This document shows positions 1-6,881 of a stretch of DNA of 29,809 nucleotides, one piece after another. A program made the translations under genes and the position numbers. The DNA is from a virus, in the IMG/VR virus record IMGVR_UViG_3300044953_000253, positions 1-29,809 of that record. One strand, given 5' to 3'. The stretch's first letter is position 1. Each line of letters opens with the position of its first letter. The notes under the pieces are model-generated. The model was given only the letters and a program-made list of their open reading frames with translations, did not search any database and was not told the origin of the DNA.

Positions 1-577
1 AGCCAGACTCAGTAAACTGTGCGTTGAGAGATCCATCTGCGTTAATAGCTAGTTGATCCCCAGCGCCATCAAACAGACCCACCTTTAACGCGCCCAAAGA
101 GTTAACTTGGAGCGGTGCATAGTCACCATCCGCGCTTACAAGCGAAGTATTGGCATCCCTACGCACTGATAAAATTTGAACCCCAATATCGGCCGACACA
201 TGGGCGGAATCTTCGGCATAAAATCCAGCCAAAGTACCGTCAACAGTGATGGATCCACCGCCGTCGCCGATAACCCATGGAGAGGTTGACTGAGTAACAG
301 CAACGGTTCCAGTGATTGACACGGAGCCATCAACAGTAATTGAGTTACCGCCGTCCTGAATATTTACAGCGCTCGCGCCACCCGGATTCTGCACCGTGAT
401 CGACTCAAGAGCAGCAAGAGACGCCGCACCAAGTTCCACTGTACCGTCAACAGTTAACGACCCGCCGTTATCTGTTACCGCAATGCTACCGTCCGCCGCT
501 ATTGCAAGAGCATCTCCCGCGCTATCAATAATAGCAATGCTATGATTTAAGTGACTAATTGAATCAATAGTTATCAT
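1..577 (-). CDS. Repeat-containing virion protein, N-terminal part (3' end outside window)
   Basis: The minus-strand frame opens at an ATG at 577 behind a GGGGG-rich Shine-Dalgarno and stays open to the window edge, giving 192 residues. The protein is built from short beta-type repeats: GGSLTVDG (about 38-45), GNSITVDG (77-84) and GGSITVDG (107-114). A second repeat, GDALAIAADGS (21-31), recurs as GDQLAINADGS (173-183). Repeats of this kind are common in phage head-fibre, decoration and tail-appendage proteins. The gene follows a run of small capsid-type genes in the same direction, which fits a virion appendage. The exact role is inferred, and the C-terminal domain that would settle it is missing. 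Confidence 0.72.
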   Translation of the reverse strand, partial: MITIDSISHLNHSIAIIDSAGDALAIAADGSIAVTDNGGSLTVDGTVELGAASLAALESITVQNPGGASAVNIQDGGNSITVDGSVSITGTVAVTQSTSPWVIGDGGGSITVDGTLAGFYAEDSAHVSADIGVQILSVRRDANTSLVSADGDYAPLQVNSLGALKVGLFDGAGDQLAINADGSLNAQFTESG

Positions 578-591
578 TTATTCCCCCTTTT

Positions 592-906
592 TTACGTCCA
601 TTCAAGTATTTCAGCAATTTGTGACCCGACATCACTCCTTAGATAAACCGTTGTTGTTGATAGATCTAAGTTATCATCTGAGTATACAGCACCGGCTTCT
701 ATCGTAAAATAAAGAATTGCAGTATCTCCAGAAACAAAAGCAACACGGCACTTACCTTTAGTCCGCATCCTAATCATGAGCCTTTTTGTTGAGTTATTCA
801 AAACTTGTGAATACTCATTGTTCGCCGTGGGCATTGAAAGATTGTATATCGTCGGGTTAGTCGCAAGTATCGGTTTGACTCTGGCTGTTTGTGTTTGATT
901 ACTCAT
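592..906 (-). CDS. Small virion-type protein (decoration-like), 104 aa
   Basis: The ATG at 906 overlaps the stop of the preceding gene (TAATG), so the two are probably translationally coupled. The protein is beta-rich without membrane segments. Its second half (VLNNSTKRLMIRMR, then VAF, then an acidic turn, ending AEILEWT) follows the same pattern as the 94- and 97-residue proteins upstream, which also end in EW plus one residue. I infer a divergent paralogue in a family of small beta-sandwich virion subunits, perhaps head decoration or fibre-base proteins. No named family was recognised. Confidence 0.68.
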   Translation of the reverse strand: MSNQTQTARVKPILATNPTIYNLSMPTANNEYSQVLNNSTKRLMIRMRTKGKCRVAFVSGDTAILYFTIEAGAVYSDDNLDLSTTTVYLRSDVGSQIAEILEWT

Positions 907-1274
907 TAGGCGACTTCCATAACCTTAATTTTTATCGTTTTACCTGTTTCAGCTATTCCGAATAAAACTATAGCATCCGTAATGTTAATATTGAAAGACT
1001 CTAAGGGTCCAATTTCATGACCCGCTGTTGTTCCGTTCACTCTATTTGCAGTTACGCCTGCTGAGCTCGAAATAAAAAGCGTTTCTGTGGTTGATAGGTT
1101 TGAAATAGTTATGGAGTTTCTATCGGTTAACGCAACAAGCGGCAATGCGGACGCAACGTCTGTCACATCTTTAGTGGTAACAACCATTGCAGTAAATAAA
1201 CCAGAAACGACTACTGTTGAGCCGTCCGCTAGTGTTACTGTACTCCGCCCTGGTCCACCGCCTAGCCTGGACAT
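906..1274 (-). CDS. Small virion-type protein (decoration-like), 122 aa
   Basis: The ATG at 1274 directly follows the stop of the 40-residue gene (TAAATG), and the stop overlaps the next start. The N-terminus is glycine-rich (MSRLGGGPG) and includes VTLADGSTVVVSG, like the repeat units of the protein at the window edge. The C-terminal half (SITISNLSTTETLFISSS and onward to IKIKVMEVA) matches the pattern seen in the neighbouring small proteins: N-S-x, a beta strand, a GP turn, two strands. It is probably a member of the same virion family with an added N-terminal arm. The assignment is by pattern and context only. Confidence 0.68.
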   Translation of the reverse strand: MSRLGGGPGRSTVTLADGSTVVVSGLFTAMVVTTKDVTDVASALPLVALTDRNSITISNLSTTETLFISSSAGVTANRVNGTTAGHEIGPLESFNINITDAIVLFGIAETGKTIKIKVMEVA

Positions 1275-1397
1275 TTAAACCAGCCTACCAAGAGCAAAGC
1301 CAATGATTAAAGATATTATGCAGCAAATAGGAATAAGGCTTTGAGCCCTTTTCCATCTTCTGTAAAAAATATCTTGAGGAGCTCTAATCCCGCCCAT
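1275..1397 (-). CDS. Small single-pass membrane protein, 40 aa
   Basis: A 41-codon frame fits exactly between two genes. Its ATG overlaps the upstream stop (TAATG at 1399-1395), and its TAA is followed immediately by the next ATG. The protein starts MGGIRAPQDIFYRRWKRAQ, a basic cytoplasmic-type N-terminus, and continues into a hydrophobic helix at about residues 20-40 (LIPICCIISLIIGFALG). The perfect packing between coupled genes supports it being real. Function is unknown. A membrane peptide inside a capsid gene cluster is unusual. Confidence 0.62.
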   Translation of the reverse strand: MGGIRAPQDIFYRRWKRAQSLIPICCIISLIIGFALGRLV

Positions 1398-1690
1398 TAT
1401 CGCCACTCCCTTATAAGTAGTTTCTTATTCCCCGTTCCACCGTGAATTGCAAAAACATCGCCTAACCAAAGGTTAGCAAAGTCTATTTCGTAGGAAAAGC
1501 CGTCCGCGGATATTCTCACCCCATCATCCACGGCTGCGGCGCTTCCGAAGGATAGGAAGATATTTTCATCTGAATTGTTTATAAACTCAGCAAATTTTCT
1601 TTGCTCATTTGCAGCTAATACAAGCTGAGAGGTCGTTGTTACGTTAAACGGCGCACTTAGAATCGTTCTAATCGGTCTATGACCAAACAT
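1397..1690 (-). CDS. Small virion-type protein (decoration-like), 97 aa
   Basis: The ATG at 1690 has an AAAGG ribosome site upstream. The protein visibly aligns with the 94-residue protein two genes upstream. Shared features in order are A-x-NE-x-RK, an N-x-S turn, an LSFG/IAFG strand, GV then an A-x-G-x-x-E-x-D turn, a GD-x-x-x-I segment and a final EW plus one residue. The two are therefore paralogues. A single beta-sandwich domain of this size in a late operon after the major capsid gene suggests a capsid decoration or fibre-base subunit, but this is inference. Confidence 0.72.
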   Translation of the reverse strand: MFGHRPIRTILSAPFNVTTTSQLVLAANEQRKFAEFINNSDENIFLSFGSAAAVDDGVRISADGFSYEIDFANLWLGDVFAIHGGTGNKKLLIREWR

Positions 1691-1702
1691 GTTTAGCCTT
1701 TC

Positions 1703-2134
1703 TTAAAAGAAAGGGTAACCAATAAGCCTTTCAATTACGAAAGTGCTAAGCGCTCCGACCGTGTATGCTATTAAACAAAAACAAGCGAGTTTCTTTTTGT
1801 CAAGGGTCTTTACTTGTACCTCTTTGACAACTTCTTTTACAACTTCCTTAATTACAGGATCGCTCGCCTTTGAATTTGGTAAATATACAACCTTGCCCGA
1901 TTGCTGTTTAAGTTCCCCTAATTCTTTTAGTGTCTGGTTTAATCTTGCAATCAAAGAGGGATCGTCTTTGTATATGATCTTCTCTTCGATCTTTATAACT
2001 TCCTTGATACCACTTCTCTTGATTGCCTTTTCTTTGACTAATTCCATCTCCAAAAAGGCAATCTTCTCTTTTACTTCCTCTGGTACTTCGAAAACTACGG
2101 TCTTGATTGGGTTGTTTACTAGCTTGCGTCCCAT
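1703..2134 (-). CDS. Tail-anchored coiled-coil membrane protein, 143 aa
   Basis: I place the start at the ATG at 2134, where GGAG sits at a good distance in the end of the upstream gene. A longer frame from 2176 would overlap that gene and lacks this signal. Residues 15-100 are highly charged and helical, with heptad-like runs (VKEKIAFLEMELVKEKAIK) and a short repeat EVVKEVVKEV near residue 105. A hydrophobic segment around residues 115-137 forms a probable C-terminal membrane anchor. It is neither a recognised spanin nor a holin. A membrane-anchored coiled coil between decoration-type genes is odd; a role in entry, lysis or assembly at the membrane is possible but not shown. Confidence 0.68.
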   Translation of the reverse strand: MGRKLVNNPIKTVVFEVPEEVKEKIAFLEMELVKEKAIKRSGIKEVIKIEEKIIYKDDPSLIARLNQTLKELGELKQQSGKVVYLPNSKASDPVIKEVVKEVVKEVQVKTLDKKKLACFCLIAYTVGALSTFVIERLIGYPFF

Positions 2135-2138
2135 TAAA

Positions 2139-2423
2139 TTAGCTCCACTCAACAACACCGATTTTATTAGCCGCACCTAATTCAGATATACCGCGAATAT
2201 CTCCACAGTATACTTCGCTCGGATCGACTTCAAACGTACCGCCAGAAGGAGCCAAGAAAACTCCCTTTCCAACAACCGCGGTTTCACCGAAAGCGATCCA
2301 AACGTTATTAGCTGAACCATTGCAGATAATAAGTCTTTTTCTCGACTCATTCTCTGCAACGATTGCCGCATCCGAAGTGCCAAGAGTGACAGCTGTTGAT
2401 ACTGCTCTTCTTAGCTTAATCAT
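2139..2423 (-). CDS. Small virion-type protein (decoration-like), 94 aa
   Basis: The ATG at 2423 lies one base after the upstream stop with GGAGT in front. The protein is a single beta-rich domain: a variable arm, then A-x-NE-x-RKRLIICNGS, NNVWIAFG, GVFLAPSGGTFEVD, a CGDI segment and a final VVEWS. It aligns along its length with the 97-residue protein at 1397-1690. Tandem divergent copies after the capsid gene are typical of decoration or fibre-base subunits. No enzyme motif or membrane segment is visible. Confidence 0.72.
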   Translation of the reverse strand: MIKLRRAVSTAVTLGTSDAAIVAENESRKRLIICNGSANNVWIAFGETAVVGKGVFLAPSGGTFEVDPSEVYCGDIRGISELGAANKIGVVEWS

Positions 2424-2424
2424 A

Positions 2425-2769
2425 TTACTCCAATACTAGAGCGCTGAAACAAAAGCCTACGTTATCAACTAGCACACCGTCTGTTCCATCTGCTTGGTAG
2501 ATGGAAACAATGAAGTCTGAGCTAGATGGAACGCCGTGAATCTTGCAGCTAAAGCCAGTTGCGTCTGTGGACTCCACAGGGATTGCAACAGGGATAATTA
2601 CAGATCCAGGCTTGCTGATTGTTACTGTTACTTTTCCAACGGCAGTGTCAGCAATGGTAAAGCCAGTACCAGCAGCAATAGACGGAGTACTTGCGCTGAT
2701 CGCAACTCTTCCATGCACCATATAGCCCTTCGGCTCTTTTGGTGCTCTTTTCATAATTCTTGTGGGCAT
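2425..2769 (-). CDS. Capsid cement/decoration-like protein, 114 aa
   Basis: The ATG at 2769 follows GGAGG closely. After a basic N-terminus (MPTRIMKRAPKEPKG) the protein runs V-x-GRVAISASTPSIAAG, then GFTIADTAVGKVTVTISKPG. This is the serine/threonine/glycine-rich beta pattern of many small podoviral virion proteins. The next upstream gene has the same layout (TAGTPSIAWN, then SITLTDNGAGDLTMTFA), so the two are paralogues. I infer a structural cement or head-fibre protein placed right after the capsid gene. It could equally be a tail accessory. Confidence 0.72.
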   Translation of the reverse strand: MPTRIMKRAPKEPKGYMVHGRVAISASTPSIAAGTGFTIADTAVGKVTVTISKPGSVIIPVAIPVESTDATGFSCKIHGVPSSSDFIVSIYQADGTDGVLVDNVGFCFSALVLE

Positions 2770-2783
2770 AAAACCTCCAAAGT

Positions 2784-2801
2784 AGGGGAGTTGCCTCCCC
2801 T
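2784..2801 (-). terminator. GC-rich intergenic hairpin with GNRA-type loop
   Basis: On the minus strand GGGGAG, a GCAA loop and CTCCCC form a perfect six-pair stem, extended by one A-T pair. It lies just after the stop of the gene at 2810-3178 and before the Shine-Dalgarno of the next gene. The T-tract after it is short and broken, so it may be a leaky attenuator or an mRNA-stabilising or processing hairpin and not a full terminator. Confidence 0.5.
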
Positions 2802-2809
2802 TTATGTCA

Positions 2810-3178
2810 TTAAGCTACTACGAACTTTCCAATTAGCATGTCACAAGCAGCGGGATCTGTTTCAGTCGCGCCATCTGCACCGCTATTGAATACTAGCTTC
2901 ATTACAGTTGTGGTTGCTGCTCCGTCCAAGTTCATTTCCAAGGAAAGAGTGTTTGCGTCTGCTACTTCGATTCCGTAGCCCAACAATTTAAGTGGGATAA
3001 GGGAAGCGCTAGCAAAAGTCATGGTCAAATCACCCGCACCGTTGTCGGTTAAGGTGATCGACTCATTCTCTGGGTTCCAAGCAATGCTTGGTGTTCCAGC
3101 GGTCCAAATTACTCTTAGTGGAATTAGCTTAAGAACTCGGTGTTCCATTCCTTCGGCTTGAATTTTATTGTTTGCCAT
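2810..3178 (-). CDS. Capsid cement/decoration-like protein, 122 aa
   Basis: It starts at an ATG at 3178 with AAAGG upstream and is the first gene after the major capsid gene. The order of features is a basic N-terminus, RVIWTAGTPSIAWNPEN, SITLTDNGAGDLTMTF and a beta-rich C-terminal half ending IGKFVVA. The SITLTDNGAGDLTMTF type of strand-turn-strand is common in small virion proteins of podoviruses. It is paralogous to the next gene downstream. Hairpins on both sides (3218-3238 and 2784-2801) could set its dose relative to the capsid protein. A structural role is likely; which one is inferred from position. Confidence 0.75.
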   Translation of the reverse strand: MANNKIQAEGMEHRVLKLIPLRVIWTAGTPSIAWNPENESITLTDNGAGDLTMTFASASLIPLKLLGYGIEVADANTLSLEMNLDGAATTTVMKLVFNSGADGATETDPAACDMLIGKFVVA

Positions 3179-3217
3179 TTTTGTATACCTTTCTAAGTTA
3201 GAGTTTTTAAAGTTAAG

Positions 3218-3238
3218 AGGGGGACTTAGCGTCCCCCT
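3218..3238 (-). terminator. Hairpin after the major capsid gene
   Basis: A perfect 8-pair stem (AGGGGGAC against GTCCCCCT with a 5-nt loop) lies seven bases beyond the major capsid stop. On the minus strand it is followed by TTAACTTT, a weak T-rich tail. I read it as a partial Rho-independent terminator, or a stability hairpin limiting read-through into the cement genes. Confidence 0.6.
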
Positions 3239-3245
3239 GTGTCAA

Positions 3246-4197
3246 TTAAACAACGAAGTTTCTTACCCGACCAACGGAGTTGGGCTTTGAACAGAAGAGC
3301 TCAAAGTACCCTCCATAACGCGCCGCAAGAACATCTTTGTTGGGATCCCTGAGCAAAATGGTTCCGTCATCGTCAAACCACCCAAAGTCTTCACGCATAA
3401 CTAGCTGCATAAATTTTGTGTTTAGGAAGTAAATCTCATTATCTTCGCACATTTGGGAGGAAATCATGGCAAATGGACCCTCATCGCCCATTAGCTCGAT
3501 TCCTTTAAAGCCGATCTTTGTATCCGACGATTTTACTTCTAACACGTTGTATCGTTTGTGCTCTTCAGCCTGAGACTTAAGAGCCGCTTTGGTAGCGTGT
3601 GAACATACAGCCAAGTTAGGAGACATTCCCAACTCATCTTCTAGGTCACTAACGATTTGGTTTAAATCGTCAAACGCAAGAGTGTTTCCGTTTAGGTTGT
3701 TTACGATACCGCGGAACTCTGGGTTAGAGCTCTGGCTGATACCATAAAGCGTTCCAGCGGAAACTGGAGCAATCTTCTTTAGTCCAACGCACTCTTGGTC
3801 TTTGTTACCTTCCCAGTAAAGAAGATCGGCAGCTGTAGGCTGTACAGCGGATCCAGTGGACACAAGTACAAAACTAACGGTTGTGGTCGTAAAGGAAACA
3901 ACCTTAGCGGTCAATTGATAGGTTCCGCCAGAGGTAAAGAAGTCAATCTTTGCTCCTCTTGGGAAGTATCGCTTTTTGTACTTAGGAGCGTTTGTTCCAG
4001 AGGTTGACATTGTAACAACCCATGGAGACGCCTCGGTTCCAGCGCCGGAAGAAAGAGCGGAAACTTCGCCCAACTTGCCGGATCCGTCTCCGAATAGAGC
4101 TCTTTCGATCATGTGTAAATTGTACCCTTCTAGTACACTTTCAACTTCATCGATTGTTACCTTGGCGAAGGCGCCGCGGTCATTTCTGCTTGCAATG
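3246..4197 (-). CDS. Major capsid protein, exon 2 (C-terminal 316 residues)
   Basis: This is the second part of the capsid gene. It completes codon 100 (AT from exon 1 plus C here, Ile), then continues I-A-S-R-N-D-R-G-A-F-A-K and on to the stop at 3246-3248. The spliced frame is 299 + 952 = 1251 nt, exactly 417 codons, giving a 416-residue protein of normal size for HK97-fold capsid proteins. The segment EREAIIASRNDRGAF created by splicing matches the usual pattern of such capsid proteins, in which a helix (REAI-x-AS) precedes a charged turn. Residues from about 129 include HMIERALFGDGSGKLG and a conserved-looking C-terminus. Read alone, this frame would start only at the internal Met 129 and lack its N-arm. 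Confidence 0.85.
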
Positions 4198-4434
4198 CGT
4201 TTTGTTACCGTGTGGGCTTTTTATCCCTCACTTCTAGTCCTTTCGTTCGGACTAGCTCAGCGTACATTTTCAACCCGTTTACTGGTTGTCTCCGACTCTT
4301 GGGATCTTTTCTTCCAGATCCTACGCGTTACGGTCGATTAACTCCTTTAATTCGACCTCGGTATTAGCATTTCAGCTTTCACCGATTTTCGGAGATTCTT
4401 AAACATAGCTGCTTACGCAGCTAGGCGACCATTG
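4198..4434 (-). ncRNA. Probable self-splicing group I intron (237 nt, no endonuclease ORF)
   Basis: This segment separates two pieces of one capsid protein. At the 5' site, exon GCGAT pairs with intron GTCGC to form P1, with the required U.G wobble at the cleavage site. The P1 loop CAATG is fully complementary to the first bases of exon 2 (CATTG), a perfect P10. The last intron base is G (omega-G) at 4198, and removal restores the frame exactly. Internal helices include a P2-like hairpin with a GTAA loop (4407-4422), a 7-pair long-range helix resembling P3 (4389-4395 with 4289-4295), and hairpins at 4332-4357, 4302-4321, 4272-4287 and 4234-4255. I could not confidently assign P7 by eye, so the subgroup is open. 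Unspliced RNA stops at a TAA at 4413-4415, truncating the protein at 106 residues. Confidence 0.87.
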
Positions 4435-4733
4435 ATCGCTTCACGCTCATACTCAGCGGTGGCATAGGCTCTAACTGCGCTGAATATCGCACTGTCTCTA
4501 GGAGCAGATACAGGCTGAGGCAAGTTTTGTCCGCTTGCTCTGTAACCTAGACCTACTGCGCTTCCGAAGCGTACAGGTTGAACGAATTGCTTTCCTACAA
4601 AGTCAACTTTCTTGTTTTTCATCAAGATAGCCGCCAAAGGTGACTTAGCGTTTACCAATGATTGATCTGCGCCCGATCCATAAAACTCTTTAAATAGCGC
4701 ATTTTCCATGTTTACTGCTCTAGGCTGTGCCAT
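4435..4733 (-). CDS. Major capsid protein, exon 1 (N-terminal 99 residues plus 2 nt)
   Basis: The ATG at 4733 follows AAAGGA after the scaffold gene, the classical scaffold-to-capsid order. The protein begins MAQPRAVNMENALFKEFYG and includes KKVDFVGKQFVQPVRFGSAV and GLGYRASGQNLP, a pattern seen in phage major capsid proteins of the family found with P22-like and other podoviral heads. The reading frame is open only to ATAEYEREA plus AT of codon 100. The genomic frame then runs into intron sequence (NGRLAA, stop). Joined to exon 2 it gives a complete 416-residue capsid protein. Confidence 0.87.
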
Positions 4734-4751
4734 AAAATTCCTTTCTTATGT

Positions 4752-5522
4752 TTATGCTCTACCGGCTAGACGCTTTACATCTTCTAGTGTCATTCCTTTA
4801 CCGCTCGATGTACTCGAAGGGGGAGGAGTGATTACCGGAGAGCGTTTCTTGTTTTCTTCCAGCTTGGTTTCAATTCTTTTTTGCTTTTCTTGTGTTTCGG
4901 ATCGGAGATCTTGAGCAGCAAGAAATGCAACGTCCTCAAGGGAGACATCAAGGCCATTATTTAAAGCCCTTCTGTATTCATCTCTTACAAACGTCTTAAA
5001 CAGTTTAGAGTTAAAATCGGGATACTTTTCAATAGCAGCATTGAGCTCCTGCTCAATGGCTTGTTTCTCCCGTTCAATATCTTCCCGCTCTAATCTATCT
5101 TTGATTTGAGCGAGTTCATGTCTTGTCGTTTGTAGTTCTAAGTCCCTTGGATCAATTTCTTGCGCCTGGGTATCCTGAGGAGCCGCTGTGCGCTTTTGAC
5201 CTGTGATAACTTCCAGGAAGCCGTCGGGGTCTCGCATCGCAGCTTCTCTCATCTGCGTATAGATTTCCCGTTGTTTCTTTTCGAGGGAAGCGGCCTTTTG
5301 CATGGCTTGTTGGCCAGCTTTGCCTAGTTGGGCGTACCGTTTTGTGGTGTCCCAGTCCCACTCTTCCTCAACCCCATTGATCTTGAACTTTTCTTTTCCA
5401 GACGCAAAGGGAGAGTATTTTTCTTCCTGCTGCTGTGGAGCCTCATGCGTTGTTTCTTGTAGAGTCGATTGCTCGGTGTCTACTGTTGTTCCTGCTGTGG
5501 TATCTACAACTTCATTTTCCAT
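4752..5522 (-). CDS. Capsid scaffolding protein, 256 aa
   Basis: The chosen start is the ATG at 5522 with AAAGGA about ten bases upstream. A TTG nine codons earlier is possible but has no ribosome site. The N-terminus is acidic and glutamine-rich, followed by a short beta segment (KFKINGVEEEWDWD) and an ARYAQLG-like turn (RYAQLGKAGQQAMQKA) typical of phage scaffold proteins. Long charged helices with coiled-coil character follow (about 70-225), and the C-terminus is basic (LEDVKRLAGRA), as in the capsid-binding tail of scaffolds. Position between the large terminase and the major capsid gene strongly supports the role of guiding procapsid assembly and then leaving the shell. Confidence 0.83.
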   Translation of the reverse strand: MENEVVDTTAGTTVDTEQSTLQETTHEAPQQQEEKYSPFASGKEKFKINGVEEEWDWDTTKRYAQLGKAGQQAMQKAASLEKKQREIYTQMREAAMRDPDGFLEVITGQKRTAAPQDTQAQEIDPRDLELQTTRHELAQIKDRLEREDIEREKQAIEQELNAAIEKYPDFNSKLFKTFVRDEYRRALNNGLDVSLEDVAFLAAQDLRSETQEKQKRIETKLEENKKRSPVITPPPSSTSSGKGMTLEDVKRLAGRA

Positions 5523-5603
5523 TGTTCCGTCATCCTTTTCTATTGTCAAGCGTGATTGCTTGAGTGACTATATATTAGCTAATCGTTTTTCTGCTTTGTT
5601 GAG

Positions 5604-5624
5604 GCCGGAGCTCCTTACTCCGGC
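5604..5624 (-). terminator. Intergenic hairpin after large terminase
   Basis: A perfect seven-pair inverted repeat (GCCGGAG against CTCCGGC, 7-nt loop) lies ten bases after the large terminase stop. There is no T-run after it on either strand. It may be a stability or processing element that separates terminase from scaffold and capsid expression. Confidence 0.4.
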
Positions 5625-5633
5625 TTCAAACCT

Positions 5634-6881
5634 TTACCCGAAATCCTGTGAGTAAGTGTCGTATCGATTAGGTCTGTATTCCTCCTCATCGTCCTTTTTC
5701 TTCATTTCAATCTTGTTGTTGTTATAGGCGTATAAGAGAGCGTCGATTAAGTGATCGTTTCCATCTTGCTCCCACTCGTAAGCGGCCATTTCTTTTAGGA
5801 GCATTTTGCAGTTGTCGGCAATCTTAAGCCGTCCTGCTTTGAGCGCGTTTACTAGGAGCAGGAGCCTAGCCTGTTTGTCGTACTTGCCCGCTGGGGTCAT
5901 TGAGAGCCCAATGTTATCGTACTCTGCGATAACTTGCGGGTCGATGTCAGCGATTGTCTCGTTAATGATAAACGGCTCTTGTTTGGTGATGATTTCTTTG
6001 TGTTGGTGAATGAGTAGCTTTGTTTGCTTGTACTCGGAATAAAGGAGCCAGTAGCCTTTCCTATCGTTGTAGGCAAGCCACACGCAAGCCGTTGGGTCTG
6101 GGGAAAAGCCGTGGTCTACTCCGCGAATGTGGTAGGAGTGATCTAGATCCGCTTGGTCCCAGCGCTTTGTTGTGTAGGATTCAGCAGGGAGAGCGAACAC
6201 CATACCCTGGAAAGTGACCCACTCGTTTTTGATCTCTTGCCGGTAGAGGGGATCGTCCTCTGATTCATACTCTTTAAGTATTCTTTGTTTACCCTTTTCC
6301 GAGATGTAAGGGTTATCGAAGATTGTGAACTCTTGAACCAGGTAATCGTCCTCGTTTCTCTTTGCTCGCTCGACTAGCTCGAAGAAATGGTTTTTCCCAC
6401 GCTTAGAGGAGCCGAACATTATTTGCCCGTTGTAGTCGGCAATCATCGGCACTAGGATTTGTTTAACTGTGAGCTCCGGGTCTCTCTTCCAGAGAGCGTA
6501 CTCATCGGCAACAACCACTCGATATGCTTTACCTGCTAAGTTATCGACTTTCTCTACTCCGCGGATACGGATCACGGCCTTACTTCTAAGGTGCTCGGCT
6601 TCCATCTTTGACTCGTTAATCTTCCAGTTCCTATTGTTTAGTATGCGAGCGTATAGCTTGGGCCACATGATTTCCCTGGCTGATTCTTGAGTGGAGGCTA
6701 AGTACAGGCATGGCTTTTTATACTTCTCAACGTCTTCAATGAGGATTTCAGCAAAGAAGTCTGATTTCCCTGCGCGCCTTCCAGCTGGGAGAATAACAGT
6801 AAGCCCGGCCTTATATCCAAGATAAGCTAGGCACTGTTTATAATGAAATCGACCGCCTAAGGCATCAACCAGTTTTTGCAC
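5634..6881 (-). CDS. terL: Terminase large subunit (DNA packaging ATPase/nuclease), 415 aa
   Basis: This is the motor that pumps DNA into the procapsid through the portal and cuts concatemers. The ATPase half has a Walker A (PAGRRAGKS, 32-40) and a Walker B with catalytic acid (VVVADE, 122-127), with a coupling motif GSS at 157-159. The nuclease half has the RNase H-like acids: D256 in RGVDHGFS, D312/D314 in ADIDP and D380 in HLIDALLY. The length fits compact terminases. The start is a GTG at 6881, overlapping the small terminase by 17 nt, which suggests coupled translation. The ribosome site is weak. Confidence 0.93.
   Translation of the reverse strand: MQKLVDALGGRFHYKQCLAYLGYKAGLTVILPAGRRAGKSDFFAEILIEDVEKYKKPCLYLASTQESAREIMWPKLYARILNNRNWKINESKMEAEHLRSKAVIRIRGVEKVDNLAGKAYRVVVADEYALWKRDPELTVKQILVPMIADYNGQIMFGSSKRGKNHFFELVERAKRNEDDYLVQEFTIFDNPYISEKGKQRILKEYESEDDPLYRQEIKNEWVTFQGMVFALPAESYTTKRWDQADLDHSYHIRGVDHGFSPDPTACVWLAYNDRKGYWLLYSEYKQTKLLIHQHKEIITKQEPFIINETIADIDPQVIAEYDNIGLSMTPAGKYDKQARLLLLVNALKAGRLKIADNCKMLLKEMAAYEWEQDGNDHLIDALLYAYNNNKIEMKKKDDEEEYRPNRYDTYSQDFG

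Noticed and set aside
1743-2180. Large antisense frames over late genes (for example 145 codons at 1743-2180).
   Set aside because: They mirror the codon structure of the opposite strand, have no ribosome sites and would conflict with tightly packed genes.
4198-4434. A translational bypass or programmed frameshift in the capsid gene.
   Set aside because: The gap is 237 nt with many stops and structured RNA, and the splice-site pairing is exact; bypass elements are much shorter and lack the U.G and omega-G features.
3246-4733. The capsid region as two independent genes (106- and 288-residue proteins).
   Set aside because: Neither frame makes a complete capsid protein, the second would start at an internal Met in the middle of a fold, and joining at the intron boundaries gives one continuous frame with P1, P10 and terminal G in place.
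5523-5549. Upstream TTG start for the scaffold gene and a TTGACA box at its beginning.
   Set aside because: The TTG has no ribosome site, while the ATG at 5522 has one; TTGACA followed by AACAAT would give a nearly leaderless transcript and is probably chance.
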